Part shown: positions 1-10,349 of the stretch, piece by piece
Numbering within the stretch: position 1 is the stretch's first letter
How the letters are laid out: every line of letters begins with the position of its first letter
NCBI GenBank assembly: GCA_963792175.1
Contig: CAWBVG010000031.1
Span: 248,001 to 312,000, forward strand
DNA length: 64,000 nucleotides
From: CAWBVG01 sp963792175
GTDB lineage: Bacteria > Acidobacteriota > Vicinamibacteria > Vicinamibacterales > CAVVIG01
Direction: 5' to 3'
The notes under the pieces: generated by a model
Seen by the model: the letters and a program-made list of their open reading frames with translations, nothing else
What the model was told of the DNA's origin: nothing
The model's database searches: none
Translations under genes and position numbers: made by a program

Positions 1-1277
1 TCTTCATGTCCACCGGCGCCTTGTCGGCGAGGCGGTACGCCTTCGTGATCCGGTTCTTCATCGCCGGAATCGCGAACGGCGCGCGCGGTTCGTCGAAGAA
101 CGTGATGTACAACTTGCCAGGCTTCGTCGTGACGCGCCACTGAGTCTGCTGATAGATCAACTGATCGCCGCGCACGTCCTTGTATCCCTTCGCGCTGGGC
201 TCGCCGAGCTCCTCGCCGAAGGGCGTCGGGCGCGCGCCGTACACGGCCTCGCCGTTGGTCTGCAGCCAGCGGCCGACCGTGCGCAGGATGTCCTGGCTCA
301 CCTGCGGGATGACGCCTTCGGCGGTCGGCCCGACGTTCAGCAGGTAGTTGCCGCCCTTGCTGACGATGTCGACCAGCTTGAAGGCGATTTGCCCCGGCGA
401 TTTCCAGTCGGTGTCGTCCTTCCGGAATCCCCAGGTGTGGTTGATCGTCGCCGGCACTTCCCACGCTTCGCCGGACACATTCGGCGGGATGACGTTGTCG
501 CCGGTGCTCGTGTAGTCGCCTTCGGCGCCGAGCCGCCCGTCGATGAGCGTGTCGGGCTGCAGCTCGCGGACGATGTCGCGTGAACCGATGCGGCCGGTCG
601 CCGGTCATCATGCGCGGCGTGTCGAACCAGATGAGCGCGACCTTGCCGTAGCCGGTCAGCAGCTCGCGGATCTGCGGCTCCGCCTTGCCGCGCAGATACT
701 GGTCGTAGTCCTTCTTGTCGTCGGCGCGGAAAGTCCCAGTCGTTGCCGGCGCCGTTCGGCTCGTGCCAGTCCTGCGACTGCGAGTAGTAGAAGCCGAGGC
801 GGATGCCGGCGCGCGCGCACGCGTCGGCGAGCTCTTTCAGCACGTCGCGCTTGAACGGCGTGGCGTCGACGACGTTGTAGGGGCTGGCGTTGGACTTGAA
901 CAGCGCGAAGCCGTCGTGATGCTTCGACGTGATCACGATGTACTTCATGCCGGCGTCCTTCGCGAGCTTGACCCACTCGTCGGCGTTGAACTTCACCGGG
1001 TTGAAGCGGGACGCGAGCTGTCTCGTACTCGCTTGACGGGACATGCGAGCGCAGCATCACCCATTCGCCGAGGCCGGGCGAGCGCTTGCCGTTCCACTCG
1101 CCGGCGGGAATCGCGTACAGGCCCCAGTGGATGAAGAGGCCGTACTTTGGCCTCGCGGAACCACTCCAGACGCTTTTCCTTCGCGGGATCAGGACGCGCA
1201 GGCGCTGGCGCCTGCGCATCCGCGATGCCCGGCGAGAGAGCGCAAAGGCCGCGAAGGCCGCAAAGACGCTGCTTCAT
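1..1277 (-). CDS. alpha-L-fucosidase (GH29), 3' end cut by window edge, frameshifted
   Basis: Likely secreted glycosidase releasing alpha-L-fucose. The N-terminus reads MKQRLCGLRGLCALSPG then ADAQA, a signal peptide. GH29 hallmarks appear in successive frames: YGLFIHWGLYAIPAGEW near 1110-1150, YIVITSKHHDGFALF near 890-950, GFYYSQSQDW near 780, and LIWFDTPRMM near 605-635. The Asp in LIWFD (codon 621-623) fits the family nucleophile. Further on come WGFRKDDTDWKSP (about 400-440) and LVDIVSKGGNYLLNVGP (about 335-385). At least four frame changes (about 1150, 1030, 735, 640) break the ORF; since all motifs survive, sequence errors are more likely than decay. It starts 7 bases after the TonB receptor stop, so the two are probably co-transcribed under LacI control. 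The signal peptide is encoded by a short repeat of CTTTGCGGCCTTCGCGG type. Confidence 0.88.
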
Positions 1278-1284
1278 ACACTTC

Positions 1285-4200
1285 TCAGAAGTTCAACCGC
1301 ACCGAAAGCTGGACGATGCGCGGCGGCCGCGTGGGATTGGCGATCCCGATCGCCGTCCCGAAGTTGGGGTTGATCTGCACCCCGCGGCGTCGAACCGCGC
1401 CGTGCGGTCGATGTCCTGGAACTCCACCGGGTTGAACACATTGTAGATCTCGGCGCGGAACTGTGCGCGCCTCGCTTCCGCCGAAGCTGACGTTCTTGAA
1501 CACCGCGAAATTCCTGTTGTTCACGCTCGGCTTGCGGACGGCGTTGCGCGGCGCGTTGCCGTAGCTGCCCTTGGCGGGACGCGCGAACGCCGCGGTATTG
1601 AAGCAGCCGGTCAGCGGATCGCCGCCGCCGGCCAGCGGATCGCCGACGAGCACGGGACGCACGGTACGGAATCCGCCGCCGAGGTCGGTGCCCTGGCCGC
1701 CTTCGCCGCCGGTGAAGTCGAAGTTGTCGACGGTCGTGAACATGACCGGCGCCCAGTCGCCGGTGGCCCAGTCGCTCTCGCCCGAGAGCTGCCATCCGTC
1801 GAGCAGCACGCGCGATCGCGCCCGTGTGTCGTCCGGGGATGTCCCAGGAGTAGTTGACGATCAGGGTGTTGCGGTTGCTCTGCGCCAGCTCGGAGTAGAA
1901 GAAATCGGTCGGACGCGTGTACGCGATCGACAGGTTGCCCGGATCTTCGTCGGCGAGCCCGCGCGAGCGCTGCAGTGTGTAGGCCGCGCCGAACTGGACG
2001 CCGTGCGTGTAGCGCCGGTTCACCTGCAGTTGCAGCGAGTGATAGTCGCCGTCCGCCGAATTGCCGCGGACGCGGATGTTCTGGTAGCCGCGATACGGCC
2101 GGAGGAACTCCGCCGGCAGGGCGGCCGCGGTCGGTGTCGCCGTTGCGGCGGCCGTCGGATCGCGGTTCGCCGGGATGAGATCGGTGAACCGCGCGCCGTC
2201 CGGCACGCCGTTCAGGTCGTAGTACATCTCCATGTTGTGCGATTTGTAGCCCGCGTACGTCGCGTCGACCGCGGTGCCCCAGCCGATGTCCTGTCGCAGG
2301 CCGATCGACCAGTTGATGGAGCTCGGCGTCTTGTAGTCGCTTTCGAGCGCCTCGACCGTCGCCGGGTCGATTGGCAAGGCTTGCCCCGGGCACGAGAAGG
2401 CCGTTGAGGAAGCCGTAGTAGATGATCGGGTTGTGAATGAACGGCGGGTTCGCCGCGAGGTTGCCGAGCGAGCCGCCGCCGAGGCGCGCCTGATGGAACA
2501 GGCCGGCGCTCGAGTGCAGAACGGTCGTGCCGGCGCCCGTCAGGTCCCACGTCAAGCCCAGCCGCGGTTCGACCTGCGGCTTGAGGACTTCGCGGAAACC
2601 GGCCGGCACGCCGGCATCGGTTTCCTTGACCAGCCCGTTGACGTCGTTGCCGGTCCCTGGCACGTAGGCGCCGATGAAAATCGCGTTGAGCGACTGGCCG
2701 GTCATCGGGTCGAACGCCACACGCGCCCCGTTGATGGTCGCGGGCAGGTAGAGACGCGGCGCTTGCTTCGGGTCGAACTTCGACGGATCGAAGTTGGCCA
2801 CCTGGTCGTCCGGCCGCGTGTACGGCGAGTAATAGAGGAAGCGCGCGCCGTAGTCGACCGTGACACGCGGGTTGGTCTGCCAGGTGTCCTGCACGTACCA
2901 CTCCGACCACCATTGCCGGTTCTGCGTCTGGCGGTACTTGTCGGTCTCGGTGTATTGCGAGTACACGCCGAGCATGCGCGTTGGCGAACGCGAAGTTCGT
3001 GTTCAAGCGGGTTGCTGGTGTTGTTGTTGAACTGAATGTCGCCGGCCCAGTTGCCGCCGCGCGCCTCGTTGTTCTGCATGTACTCGAAGTGGCCGCCGAT
3101 CTTGAACGTGTGCCGGTTGCGCGTCCACGTGAAGTTGTCGCGGAAGCTGGTGAGCCAGTCGTACGCCGTCGAACCGAGGCGCGAGTCGTAGGTGAAGTCA
3201 GGCGTGTCGATGCCCGTCGTGTTGAGACCGAAGTGGATGAACGGCATCAGCCCCTGAGGGTTCAACTGCGGAGTTGAACTGACCGAGTGTGTAGCCGACC
3301 GTGGACTTCTGGATCCGCGTCAGATCGCCATCGTCCTTGGTGCCGAACCCCTCGGTGGCGCGGCGGATGCCGGCGCCGAATTCGTTGACCTTGTTCGACG
3401 TCGAGATGTGGTTCCAGCCGCCGTTGATGCCGCTGTCGCCGGACACGTAGGTGCCGTTGAAGAACCCCCACTTGGCGGGGCCCGCGGTGATTTCGGATCC
3501 CCGTCTGGTCTGAGCTGAACTGCCGGTACGAAGCCCAGAAGCTGTTGTTGCCGGAGGGCCGCGCGTCGATGCGCAGCAGGTTGTTCATGCGCGGGTTCTC
3601 CGGCGTCTCCTGCCGCGTGAAGTTCGACAACGCGCCCGAGCCGGCGCCCGTCGACGCGACGTTCGGGCAGCGGCAGGTAGTTCATCAGCGCCAGGCCGTT
3701 CGGATCGAGACGGTTCTTCGGGATGACGTTGCCGGGGAAGCAGCCGGCGCCGCCGGTCGTCACGTTGCACGCGGCGGTCGACAGCGGATCTTTGATGAAC
3801 ATCAGCCGGCCGTTCACGTCGAAGGTCTGCGAGAAGTCGCCGGCGCGCTCGAGCGCCGTCGGCATCCGGTACAGCCGCACCTGTCCCGGTTTCTGCACCT
3901 GCGGCGCTTCCATGGAGTAGAAGAAGAACAGCTTCTTGTCCTGTGCCCTGGCCGAACCCGGGAATCTTGACCGGGCCGCCGAGATTGAACCCCGGCGTGT
4001 CGATCTTCAGCTTCGGCTTCGGTAAGCCGGCGCGTTCGTTTTCCCACGGGATCGCGTTCCAGGCGTCGCGGCGGCCGTACCAATACCCGCTGCCGTGATA
4101 GGCATTGCTGCCGCTCTTGCTGACGATTTCGATGTTCGCGCCGGCGCTGTGTCCGAATTCCGCCTTGTAGGTGTTCAGCAGCACTTTCACCTCGGCGATC

Positions 4201-4860
4201 GCGTCGAGGTTGATCGACGAGTTCATCCGGCTGGTCCCCGACAGCTCGTTGCCGTTCAGGCCGTCGACGGTCACCTGATTCCAGTTCCGGCGCTGGCCGC
4301 CGATGTTCGGGATATTCGAGCCGAAGCTGTCGCCCATGGCGTCGATGTCGTTTTCGTAATGCACACCTGGCAGCAGCCGCAGCAGGTTGACGACGTCGCG
4401 TCCCTTGGTCTGGATCTGCTGGATCTGCGTCGACGTCAGGAGGCCGGAGTAGTCGCTGTTCTTCGTCTCGACCACGCGTGCCCTGGGAGGTGACCGTGAC
4501 CACCTCGCTCACCGTGCCGATCTCGAGCTTCAGTGCGCCGACCGCGAGCTGGCCGCTGGCGTTGAGCACGTTGTTGCGGCGCTCGTATTTGCGAAAGCCG
4601 GCCAGTTCGGCGGCCACCGTGTAGGTGCCGGGCTGCACGGCGCGGAACGTGAACTCGCCGCGCTCGTTGGTGACGGCGGTGCGGGCGTCGCCGGTGGCCT
4701 CGTTGACCAGGGTGACGGTCGCGCCCGGGATCACCTGGTCGGAGGTGTCCACGACGCTACCGGTGACGATCCCGGTGTCCTGGGCGAGTACCGCGCGGGG
4801 CGCGGTCGAGAGGATAATCAGCAGGATGCCGAACAGCCGGCGCAATCGAAGCGTGCTCAT
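1285..4860 (-). CDS. TonB-dependent receptor with carboxypeptidase-regulatory-like domain (Oar/SusC-like), frameshifted
   Basis: Outer-membrane receptor probably importing glycan fragments. It has a signal peptide (MSTLRLRRLFGILLIILS, cut near VLAQD) and a regulatory-like beta-sandwich domain (GSVVDTSDQVIPGATVTLVN to GTYTVAAELAGFRKYE). The plug follows (NIGGQRRNWNQVTVDGLNGN, then VLLNTYKAEFGHSAGANIEI), then a long beta-barrel ending SVRLNF with a terminal Phe. Length is about 1190 residues, usual for this class. I chose ATG 4860 over an in-frame ATG at 4926 because the signal peptide begins there and the upstream stretch holds the operators. At least six frame changes occur (near 4480, 3950, 3660, 3270, 2990, 2390 and 1810). 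It faces a LacI regulator and precedes the fucosidase, so a fucosylated or uronate-rich glycan is a reasonable but unproven substrate. Confidence 0.9.
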
Positions 4861-4908
4861 AAGGCGGCTCCTGCGGAACAGGTGTGACGCGCCGGCTGTG
4901 ATACTATG

Positions 4909-4922
4909 CTTTACCGGTAAAG
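4909..4922. promoter_or_regulatory. LacI-type operator 1
   Basis: The perfect 14-base palindrome CTTTACCGGTAAAG lies in the divergent TonB receptor/lacI intergenic region. Its central CCGG with A/T-rich arms resembles LacI/GalR-family operators. It sits 49 bases upstream of the receptor start and 57 bases before the regulator start, well placed to control both. Confidence 0.65.
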
Positions 4923-4928
4923 TCAAGG

Positions 4929-4946
4929 CACTTTAGCGTTAAAGTG
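4929..4946. promoter_or_regulatory. LacI-type operator 2
   Basis: CACTTTAGCGTTAAAGTG is an inverted repeat matching its complement at 16 of 18 positions. Both operators share the half-site CTTTA/TAAAG, with centres 22 bases apart (two helical turns), which suits cooperative binding by a LacI-family tetramer. Confidence 0.6.
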
Positions 4947-4978
4947 CGACCGCAGCGGCGGGCGCAGAGGACCTCTGC

Positions 4979-6034
4979 ATGCACTCGACCACGATGAAGC
5001 GGATTGCCGGCGAGCTCGGCGTGTCGATTACGACCGTCTCGAAGGTGCTCAACAACCGCGCCGACATCAGCGAGGCGACGCGCTCGCGCGTCCTCGCCAA
5101 GGTCGAGGAGCTCGGCTACCAGCGCAACGCCGTCGCCCGCAGCCTCAGCCTCCGCCGCTCCCACACCCTCGGCATCGTCATCCCCGATCTGATGCACTCG
5201 TTCTTCGTCGAGATCATCGCCGGCATCGAACCGGTCGCCAGCGTGCGCGGCTACGGCCTGCTGCTGTGCAGCTCCAGCGAGGATCCCGAGAAGGAGCAGT
5301 CGGAGCTCGAGATGCTGCGCAGCCGCCAGGTCGACGGCATCGTCCTCGCGTCGGCGCACGGCTCCGGCATCACCGGCCTGCTGCAGCAGCTGACCAAGCA
5401 GGGGACCACCCTCGTGATGATCGATCGCGACGATCACCCGAGCGTGAAATGCCATCGCGTGCTCACCGACGACGAGCGCGTCGGCCAGCTGGCGACCGAT
5501 CACCTGCTGGATCGCGGCCGCCGCGCCATCGCGCACATCGGCGGCCCGGCGATCGTGCACGCGAAGCGGCGCGAGAAGGGATGGCGCGATGCGCTGCGCG
5601 CGCGTGGCATCAAGCCGTCCGGACGAGTGGATCGTGCGCGGCGGCTTCATGGAGAGCGAAGGCTACCGCGCGATGAAGCAGCTGCTGCACGGTGCGGCCG
5701 AAAATCGACGCGGTCTTCGCCGCCAACGATCCGTCGGCCATCGGCGCGATGAAAGCGATCTGGGAGGCGGGCCTGCGCGTGCCCGACGACATCGCGGTGG
5801 TCGGCGTCGGCGACATCGCGCTCGGCGATCTGCTGCGCGTGCCGCTGACGACGGTGGGGTGGTCGCGTACGGATCAGGGAAGGCACGCCGCCGAGCTGCA
5901 TGCTGAACAGCCTCGACGAGGACAACGACGCCGAGCCGCAGCGCATCATCATCCCGCCGCGTCTCATCGTCCGCGAGTCGTCGGGAGTCGCCGCGGTGAG
6001 GCTCGCGCGCGCGTTGCCCTTGGCTCGTCGGTGA
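4979..6034 (+). CDS. LacI-family transcriptional regulator, frameshifted
   Basis: Sugar-responsive DNA-binding repressor. The N-terminal helix-turn-helix and hinge read MKRIAGELGVSITTVSKVLN and VEELGYQRNAVARSLSLRRS. A periplasmic-binding-protein-like effector domain follows (HTLGIVIPDLMHSFFVEII, VFAANDPSAIGAMKAIWEAG, DDIAVVGVGD). It ends RLIVRESSGVAAVR plus ten residues at TGA 6032-6034. Three single-base insertions break the frame (near 5622, 5697 and 5900); removing one base at each joins the domain, for example GRHAAEL to MLNSLDEDND. The start at 4979 has an AGAGG eight bases upstream; ATG 4994 is an alternative. It probably controls the divergent receptor/fucosidase pair through the operators at 4909-4946, and perhaps the downstream sugar operon. 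The effector cannot be read from sequence. Confidence 0.9.
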
Positions 6035-7229
6035 CTTTCGATTGCGGATCCGGCTTGCGGAGCTCGGGCGATGCCGACGGCGTGAATCCGCGCTCCGACG
6101 AGCCACAATCCGAGATGGCGCCGGCGGAACGCGAACGCGTCATCGCGGCGGCGGATCGGTATCTGACGCGGCCGCCGCAGACGATCACCGCGTTCCGCGC
6201 GGCGCGAAGCGCGGGCGGGCCGCACGACTTCTTTTCCGAAGGCGACTACTGGTGGCCGGATCCGAAGAATCCGGATGGACCGTACATCCGGCGGGACGGC
6301 GAGTCGAACCCGGGCAACTTCGTCGATCATCGCCGGGCGCTGGTGCGCTTGAGCGTCGAGGTGCCGGCGTTGACGGCGGCGTGGAAGCTGACGTCGGACG
6401 ACCGCTACGCCGCGCAGGCCAGACGGCACCTGCGGGCCTGGTTCGTCGATCCGTCCACGCGCATGACGCCGAGCCTGGAATACGCGCAGGCGATCCACGG
6501 GATCGCGACCGGCCGCGGCACCGGGATCATCGACACCATCCATCTCGTCGAAGTGGCGCGCGCGATCGAGGTGCTCGAGCGCGGCGGGGCACTGCCGGGC
6601 GCCGAGCTTCAGCCGATCGCGCGTGGTTTGCGGACTACGTCCGCTGGATGACCACGCACCCGTACGGCATCGAGGAGCGCGACGCAAAAAACAATCACGG
6701 GACCTGCTGGGTGATGCAGGTCGCGGCGTTTGCGTCGGTGACGGGCGACGAAGCCCAGAAGGAGATGTGCCGCGTCCGTTTCAAGACGGTGCTGCTGCCC
6801 ACGCAGATGGCGCCGGACGGCAGCTTCCCGCTGGAGCTCGCGCGCACGAAGCCATACGGCTACTCGCTGTTCAACCTCGACGCGATGGCCACGATCTGTC
6901 AGATTCTCGATGGTCCGGCCGCAACCAGGCCGCACGATGATCGTCGCCTGTGGACGTTCGAGCTGCCGGACGGCCGAGGCATGCGGAAGGCGCTCGCGTT
7001 CATGGCGCCGTTCATCGAAGACAAGAGGCGGTGGACGCATCCGCGGGACGTGCAGTACTACGACGAGTGGCCGATGCGCCATCCGAGCCTGTTGTTCGCC
7101 GGCCTCGCGCTCGAGCAGCGCGCATACGTGGCGTTATGGCATAGGCTGAAGGCTGATTCTGACGTCGAGGAAGTCGTCCGGAACTTCTTCATTCGTCAGC
7201 CGCTGCTCTGGATCGACGAACTGTCATGA
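6031..7229 (+). CDS. alginate-lyase-family protein, frameshifted
   Basis: Probable polysaccharide or oligosaccharide lyase of the alginate lyase (alpha/alpha toroid) family. Family signatures are GPHDFFSEGDYWWPDPKNPD, GPYIRRDGESNPGNF, NNHGTCWVMQVAAFASV (likely catalytic Asn/His region) and SFPLELARTKPYGYSLFNLD. One indel near 6625 separates the two halves. The start is uncertain: GTG 6031 is in frame, but a hydrophobic run upstream (GTG 5996, reading VRLARALPLARR) may be the signal peptide if a base is missing there. The stop TGA (7227-7229) overlaps the ATG of the sugar symporter, so lyase and transporter appear coupled. Members act on several uronic-acid glycans, so alginate itself is not implied. 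Confidence 0.82.
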
Positions 7230-8960
7230 CGCTGACCTGGCTCGACTGGCTGCTGATGCTCGTCTACTTCGTCTTCGTGCTCGGCATCGGTGTCGCGCTC
7301 AAGGGCAAGACGACGACGAGCTCGGCGTTCTTCCAGGCGGGGCGGGCGATCCCCGCGTGGGTGTGCGGCCTGGCGTTCATTTCGGCGAACCTCGGCGCGC
7401 AGGAGATCATCGGCATGGCCGCGTCCGGGGCGAAGTACGGCATCGCCACCAGTCATTTCTACTGGGTCGGCGCGATCCCGGCGATGGTGTTCCTGGGCGT
7501 GTTCATGATGCCGTTCTACTACGGCTCGCGCGCGCGCTCGGTGCCCGAGTATCTGCGGCTGCGGTTCGACGAGAAGACCCGCGCCTTCAACGCCGTCTCG
7601 TTCGCCTTGATGACCGTGTTCTCGTCGGGCATCTCGATGTATGCGATGGCGAAGCTGCTGCAGATCCTGCACGTCTTCGACGCGCCGTTCGCCGCGCTCG
7701 GCATCGGTCCCGAATACATCTTCCACATCGCGGTCGTGTCGTCGGCGCTCGTGGTCCTGGTCTACGTGCTGCTCGGCGGCCTGTCGAGCGCCATCTACAA
7801 CGAAGTGCTCCAGTTCTTCCTGATCGTCGCCGGCTTTGCGCCGCTCGTGTATCTGGGCCTGCGCGACGCCGGCGGCTGGTCGGGGATCGTGCGGACGCTG
7901 CCGCCGGCGTTCACGCACGCGTGGGTCGGACTCGGCAGCGCCGCCACCAATCCGATGGGTGTCGATGCGTTCGGCGTCGCGATGGGCCTCGGGTTCGTGC
8001 TGTCGTTCGGCTACTGGTGCACCGACTTTCTCGTCGTGCAGCGCGCGATGGCCGCCGATTCGATGACCGCCGCGCGGCGGACGCCGCTGATCGCCGCCTT
8101 CCCGAAGATGCTGTTTCCGTTTCTGGTGGTGATGCCCGGGCCTGATCGCGCTGTCGGTCCACGGCGGCGTCGTCCCGGTCAAGGTGCACGAGGGGACCAC
8201 CACCGCGATGCTGGATGCGCTGGGCAAGCCGCAACTCGACTACGACCTGACGGCGCCGACGCTGATGCTGCGGTACTTTCCGACCGGGATGCTCGGGATC
8301 GGCCTGACGGCGCTGCTCGCCAGCTTCATGTCCGGGATGGCCGGCAACGTGACCGCGTTCAACACGGTGTGGACCTACGACATCTATCAGGCCTACCTCC
8401 GACCCTCGGCGACCGACGCGCACTACTTGTGGATCGGGCGGATGGCCACCGTCTTCGGGATCGCGGCCTCGGTCCTGACGGCGTACGTCGCGGCGCAGTT
8501 CAACAACATCATGGACGTGCTGCAGCTGGTCTTCGCGTTCGTCAACGCGCCGCTGCTCGCGACGTTCCTGCTCGGCATGTTCTGGAAGCGCACCACCGGG
8601 CACGGCGCGTTTGCAGGGCTGGTGGCCGGGACGTGCGCGGCGGCGCTGCACCACGGGCTGACCTTGCCGGCGGGCGCGGTCGCCGGCGTCAAAGGCGGAT
8701 GGCTCGGCACGCTGTCGACCTATCCGAGCGAGATGGCGCAGAACTTCTGGACGGCCATCGACGCCTGGACCGTCTGTTTCGTGGTGACGATCGTCGTCAG
8801 CCTGATGACGCGGCCGCGCGACGAGCGCGAGCTGGCCGGGCTGGTGTACTCGCTGACCGAACGTCCGCGCGATGCCCAGCTGCCGTGGCACCGGCGGCCG
8901 GCCGTTCTCGGCGTCGTGGTGCTGGCGGCGACGCTCCTGCTGAACCTGGTGTTCTTCTGA
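7226..8960 (+). CDS. sodium:solute symporter (SSS family), frameshifted
   Basis: Inner-membrane Na+-coupled sugar symporter of about 577 residues with 13-14 predicted helices. Typical features are the N-terminal LDWLLMLVYFVFVLGIGVAL, a GRAIPAWVCGLAFISANLGA segment like those of glucose/galactose symporters, and a second half with GLTALLASFMSGMAGNVTAF followed by NTVWTYDIYQ. One extra G in CCCGGGCCTG near 8139 shifts the frame; without it the chain reads FLVVMPGLIALSVHGG. It follows the lyase-like gene with an ATGA overlap and precedes galactokinase, so galactose or an oligosaccharide product is a plausible cargo. The stop TGA overlaps the next ATG. Confidence 0.9.
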
Positions 8961-9169
8961 TGCTGGATATCCGCGTGCCGGTGGCCGTGATGTTCGGGGC
9001 GATGGGCGCGCTGCTCACCGGGTACGGCGTGTTCGGCGACCAGTCGATCTACGGGCGCTCGCTGGGGATCAACATCAACCTGGTGTGGGGAAGCGTGCTG
9101 CTCGCCTTCGCGGCCTGCCTGCTGATCCTGTCGGCCCGCGCGCGATCGCGGCGCGGTGACAAACCGTGA
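8960..9169 (+). CDS. small two-helix membrane protein
   Basis: A 69-residue protein starting MLDIRVPVAVMFGAMGALLT, with a second hydrophobic segment LVWGSVLLAFAACLLILSAR and a basic C-terminal tail. The ATG overlaps the symporter stop (TGATG) and its stop overlaps the galactokinase GTG (GTGA), so it is embedded in the operon. It has no recognisable catalytic motif. It may be a small accessory subunit of the symporter, in the way some SSS carriers have a small partner, but that is inference from position. Confidence 0.7.
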   Translation: MLDIRVPVAVMFGAMGALLTGYGVFGDQSIYGRSLGININLVWGSVLLAFAACLLILSARARSRRGDKP

Positions 9170-10349
9170 TCGACCCCGAGGCGCTGGCGCGCGAGTTCGA
9201 AGCGGCGGTCGGCCGATCGCCGCGGCTGTATCGCGCGCCGGGCCGCGTCAACCTGATCGGCGAGCACACCGATTACAACGACGGGTTCGTCATGCCGATC
9301 GCGCTCGACCGCGACACGTGGGTCGCGGCGGCGCCGCGAGACGACGGCACGCTCGTCGTTCGATCGAAAGCGTTCAACGAGACGGTGAGCATCAATCTCG
9401 AAGCGGCGTGTCGCCGACGGATCCGGCACCCGTGGCCGACACTGGGCCTGCCCGTGGAGCCGGTACATCCTCGGCGTTGCGAGGACGCTCGATCGCGTCG
9501 GTGGCGCGGATCTGATGATCGCCAGCGACGTCCCGATCGGCGCCGGGCTGAGCTCTTCGGCGGCCCTGGAAGTCGCGTGCGGCTTCGCGCTGCTGGATGT
9601 TGCCGGCGCCTCGATCGACCTCGACCACCTCGCGCACGCCGCCCAGCGGGCCGAGCACGATTTCGCCGGCACCCGGTGCGGAATCATGGACCAGACCATC
9701 GCGTGCCACGGCCGCGCAGACGCGGCGCTCTGGCTCGACACGCGGAGCCTCGAGCGCCGGTGGCTGCCGCTCCCGCCGCGCGTGCGTGTGGTTGTCTGCA
9801 ACACGATGGTGCGTCACGAGCTCGCATCGGGCGAATACAACGCGCGCCGGGCCGATTGCGAAGCCGGCGTCGCCGTACTGGCACAGCAGCGGCCGAATGT
9901 CCGCGCGCTGCGTGACGCGACGCTCGCGGACCTCGACGCCGCCTCGGATCGGCTGTCGACGCGCGTGTCTCGGCGCTGCCGGCACGTGATCACCGAGAAC
10001 GCCCGTGTCGAGCTGGCGGCCGAAGCGCTCGAGGACGGTGACGTCCATCGCCTCGGCACGCTGATGAACGAGTCGCACGACAGCCTGCGCGCGCGATTAC
10101 GAAGTCAGTTGTACGGAACTGGATACCATGGTCGCGATCGCCCGGTCGCTGGCCGGCGTGCATGGCGCGCGAATGACGGGTGGTGGATTCGGCGGATGTG
10201 TCGTCGCTCTCGTCGAACGGGCGGCGGCGGCCACCGTCGTGCGCGAGATCGCTCGCAAGTTCAGGTCGGCAACCGGCACCACACCCGAGGTGTGGCCGAC
10301 CGGGGCTGGCGCGGGCGTGGGCGCCTGGCCGGTCGGTGCGTCGGCATGA
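9166..10349 (+). CDS. galK: galactokinase, frameshifted
   Basis: Phosphorylates galactose to galactose-1-phosphate (Leloir pathway). The galactokinase signature GRVNLIGEHTDYNDGFVMPI is at about residue 26. The GHMP ATP-binding motif DVPIGAGLSSSAALEVACGF and the C-terminal GARMTGGGFGGCVVALVE are present, as is CGIMDQTIACHG of the central region. Frame changes lie near 9405, 9500 and 10108; the pieces together give a family-typical length of about 390 residues. It starts at GTG 9166 overlapping the previous stop and ends overlapping the galT ATG (ATGA). With galT and an alpha-galactosidase-like gene behind it, the operon handles galactose released from galactosides. No galE is visible here. Confidence 0.92.
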
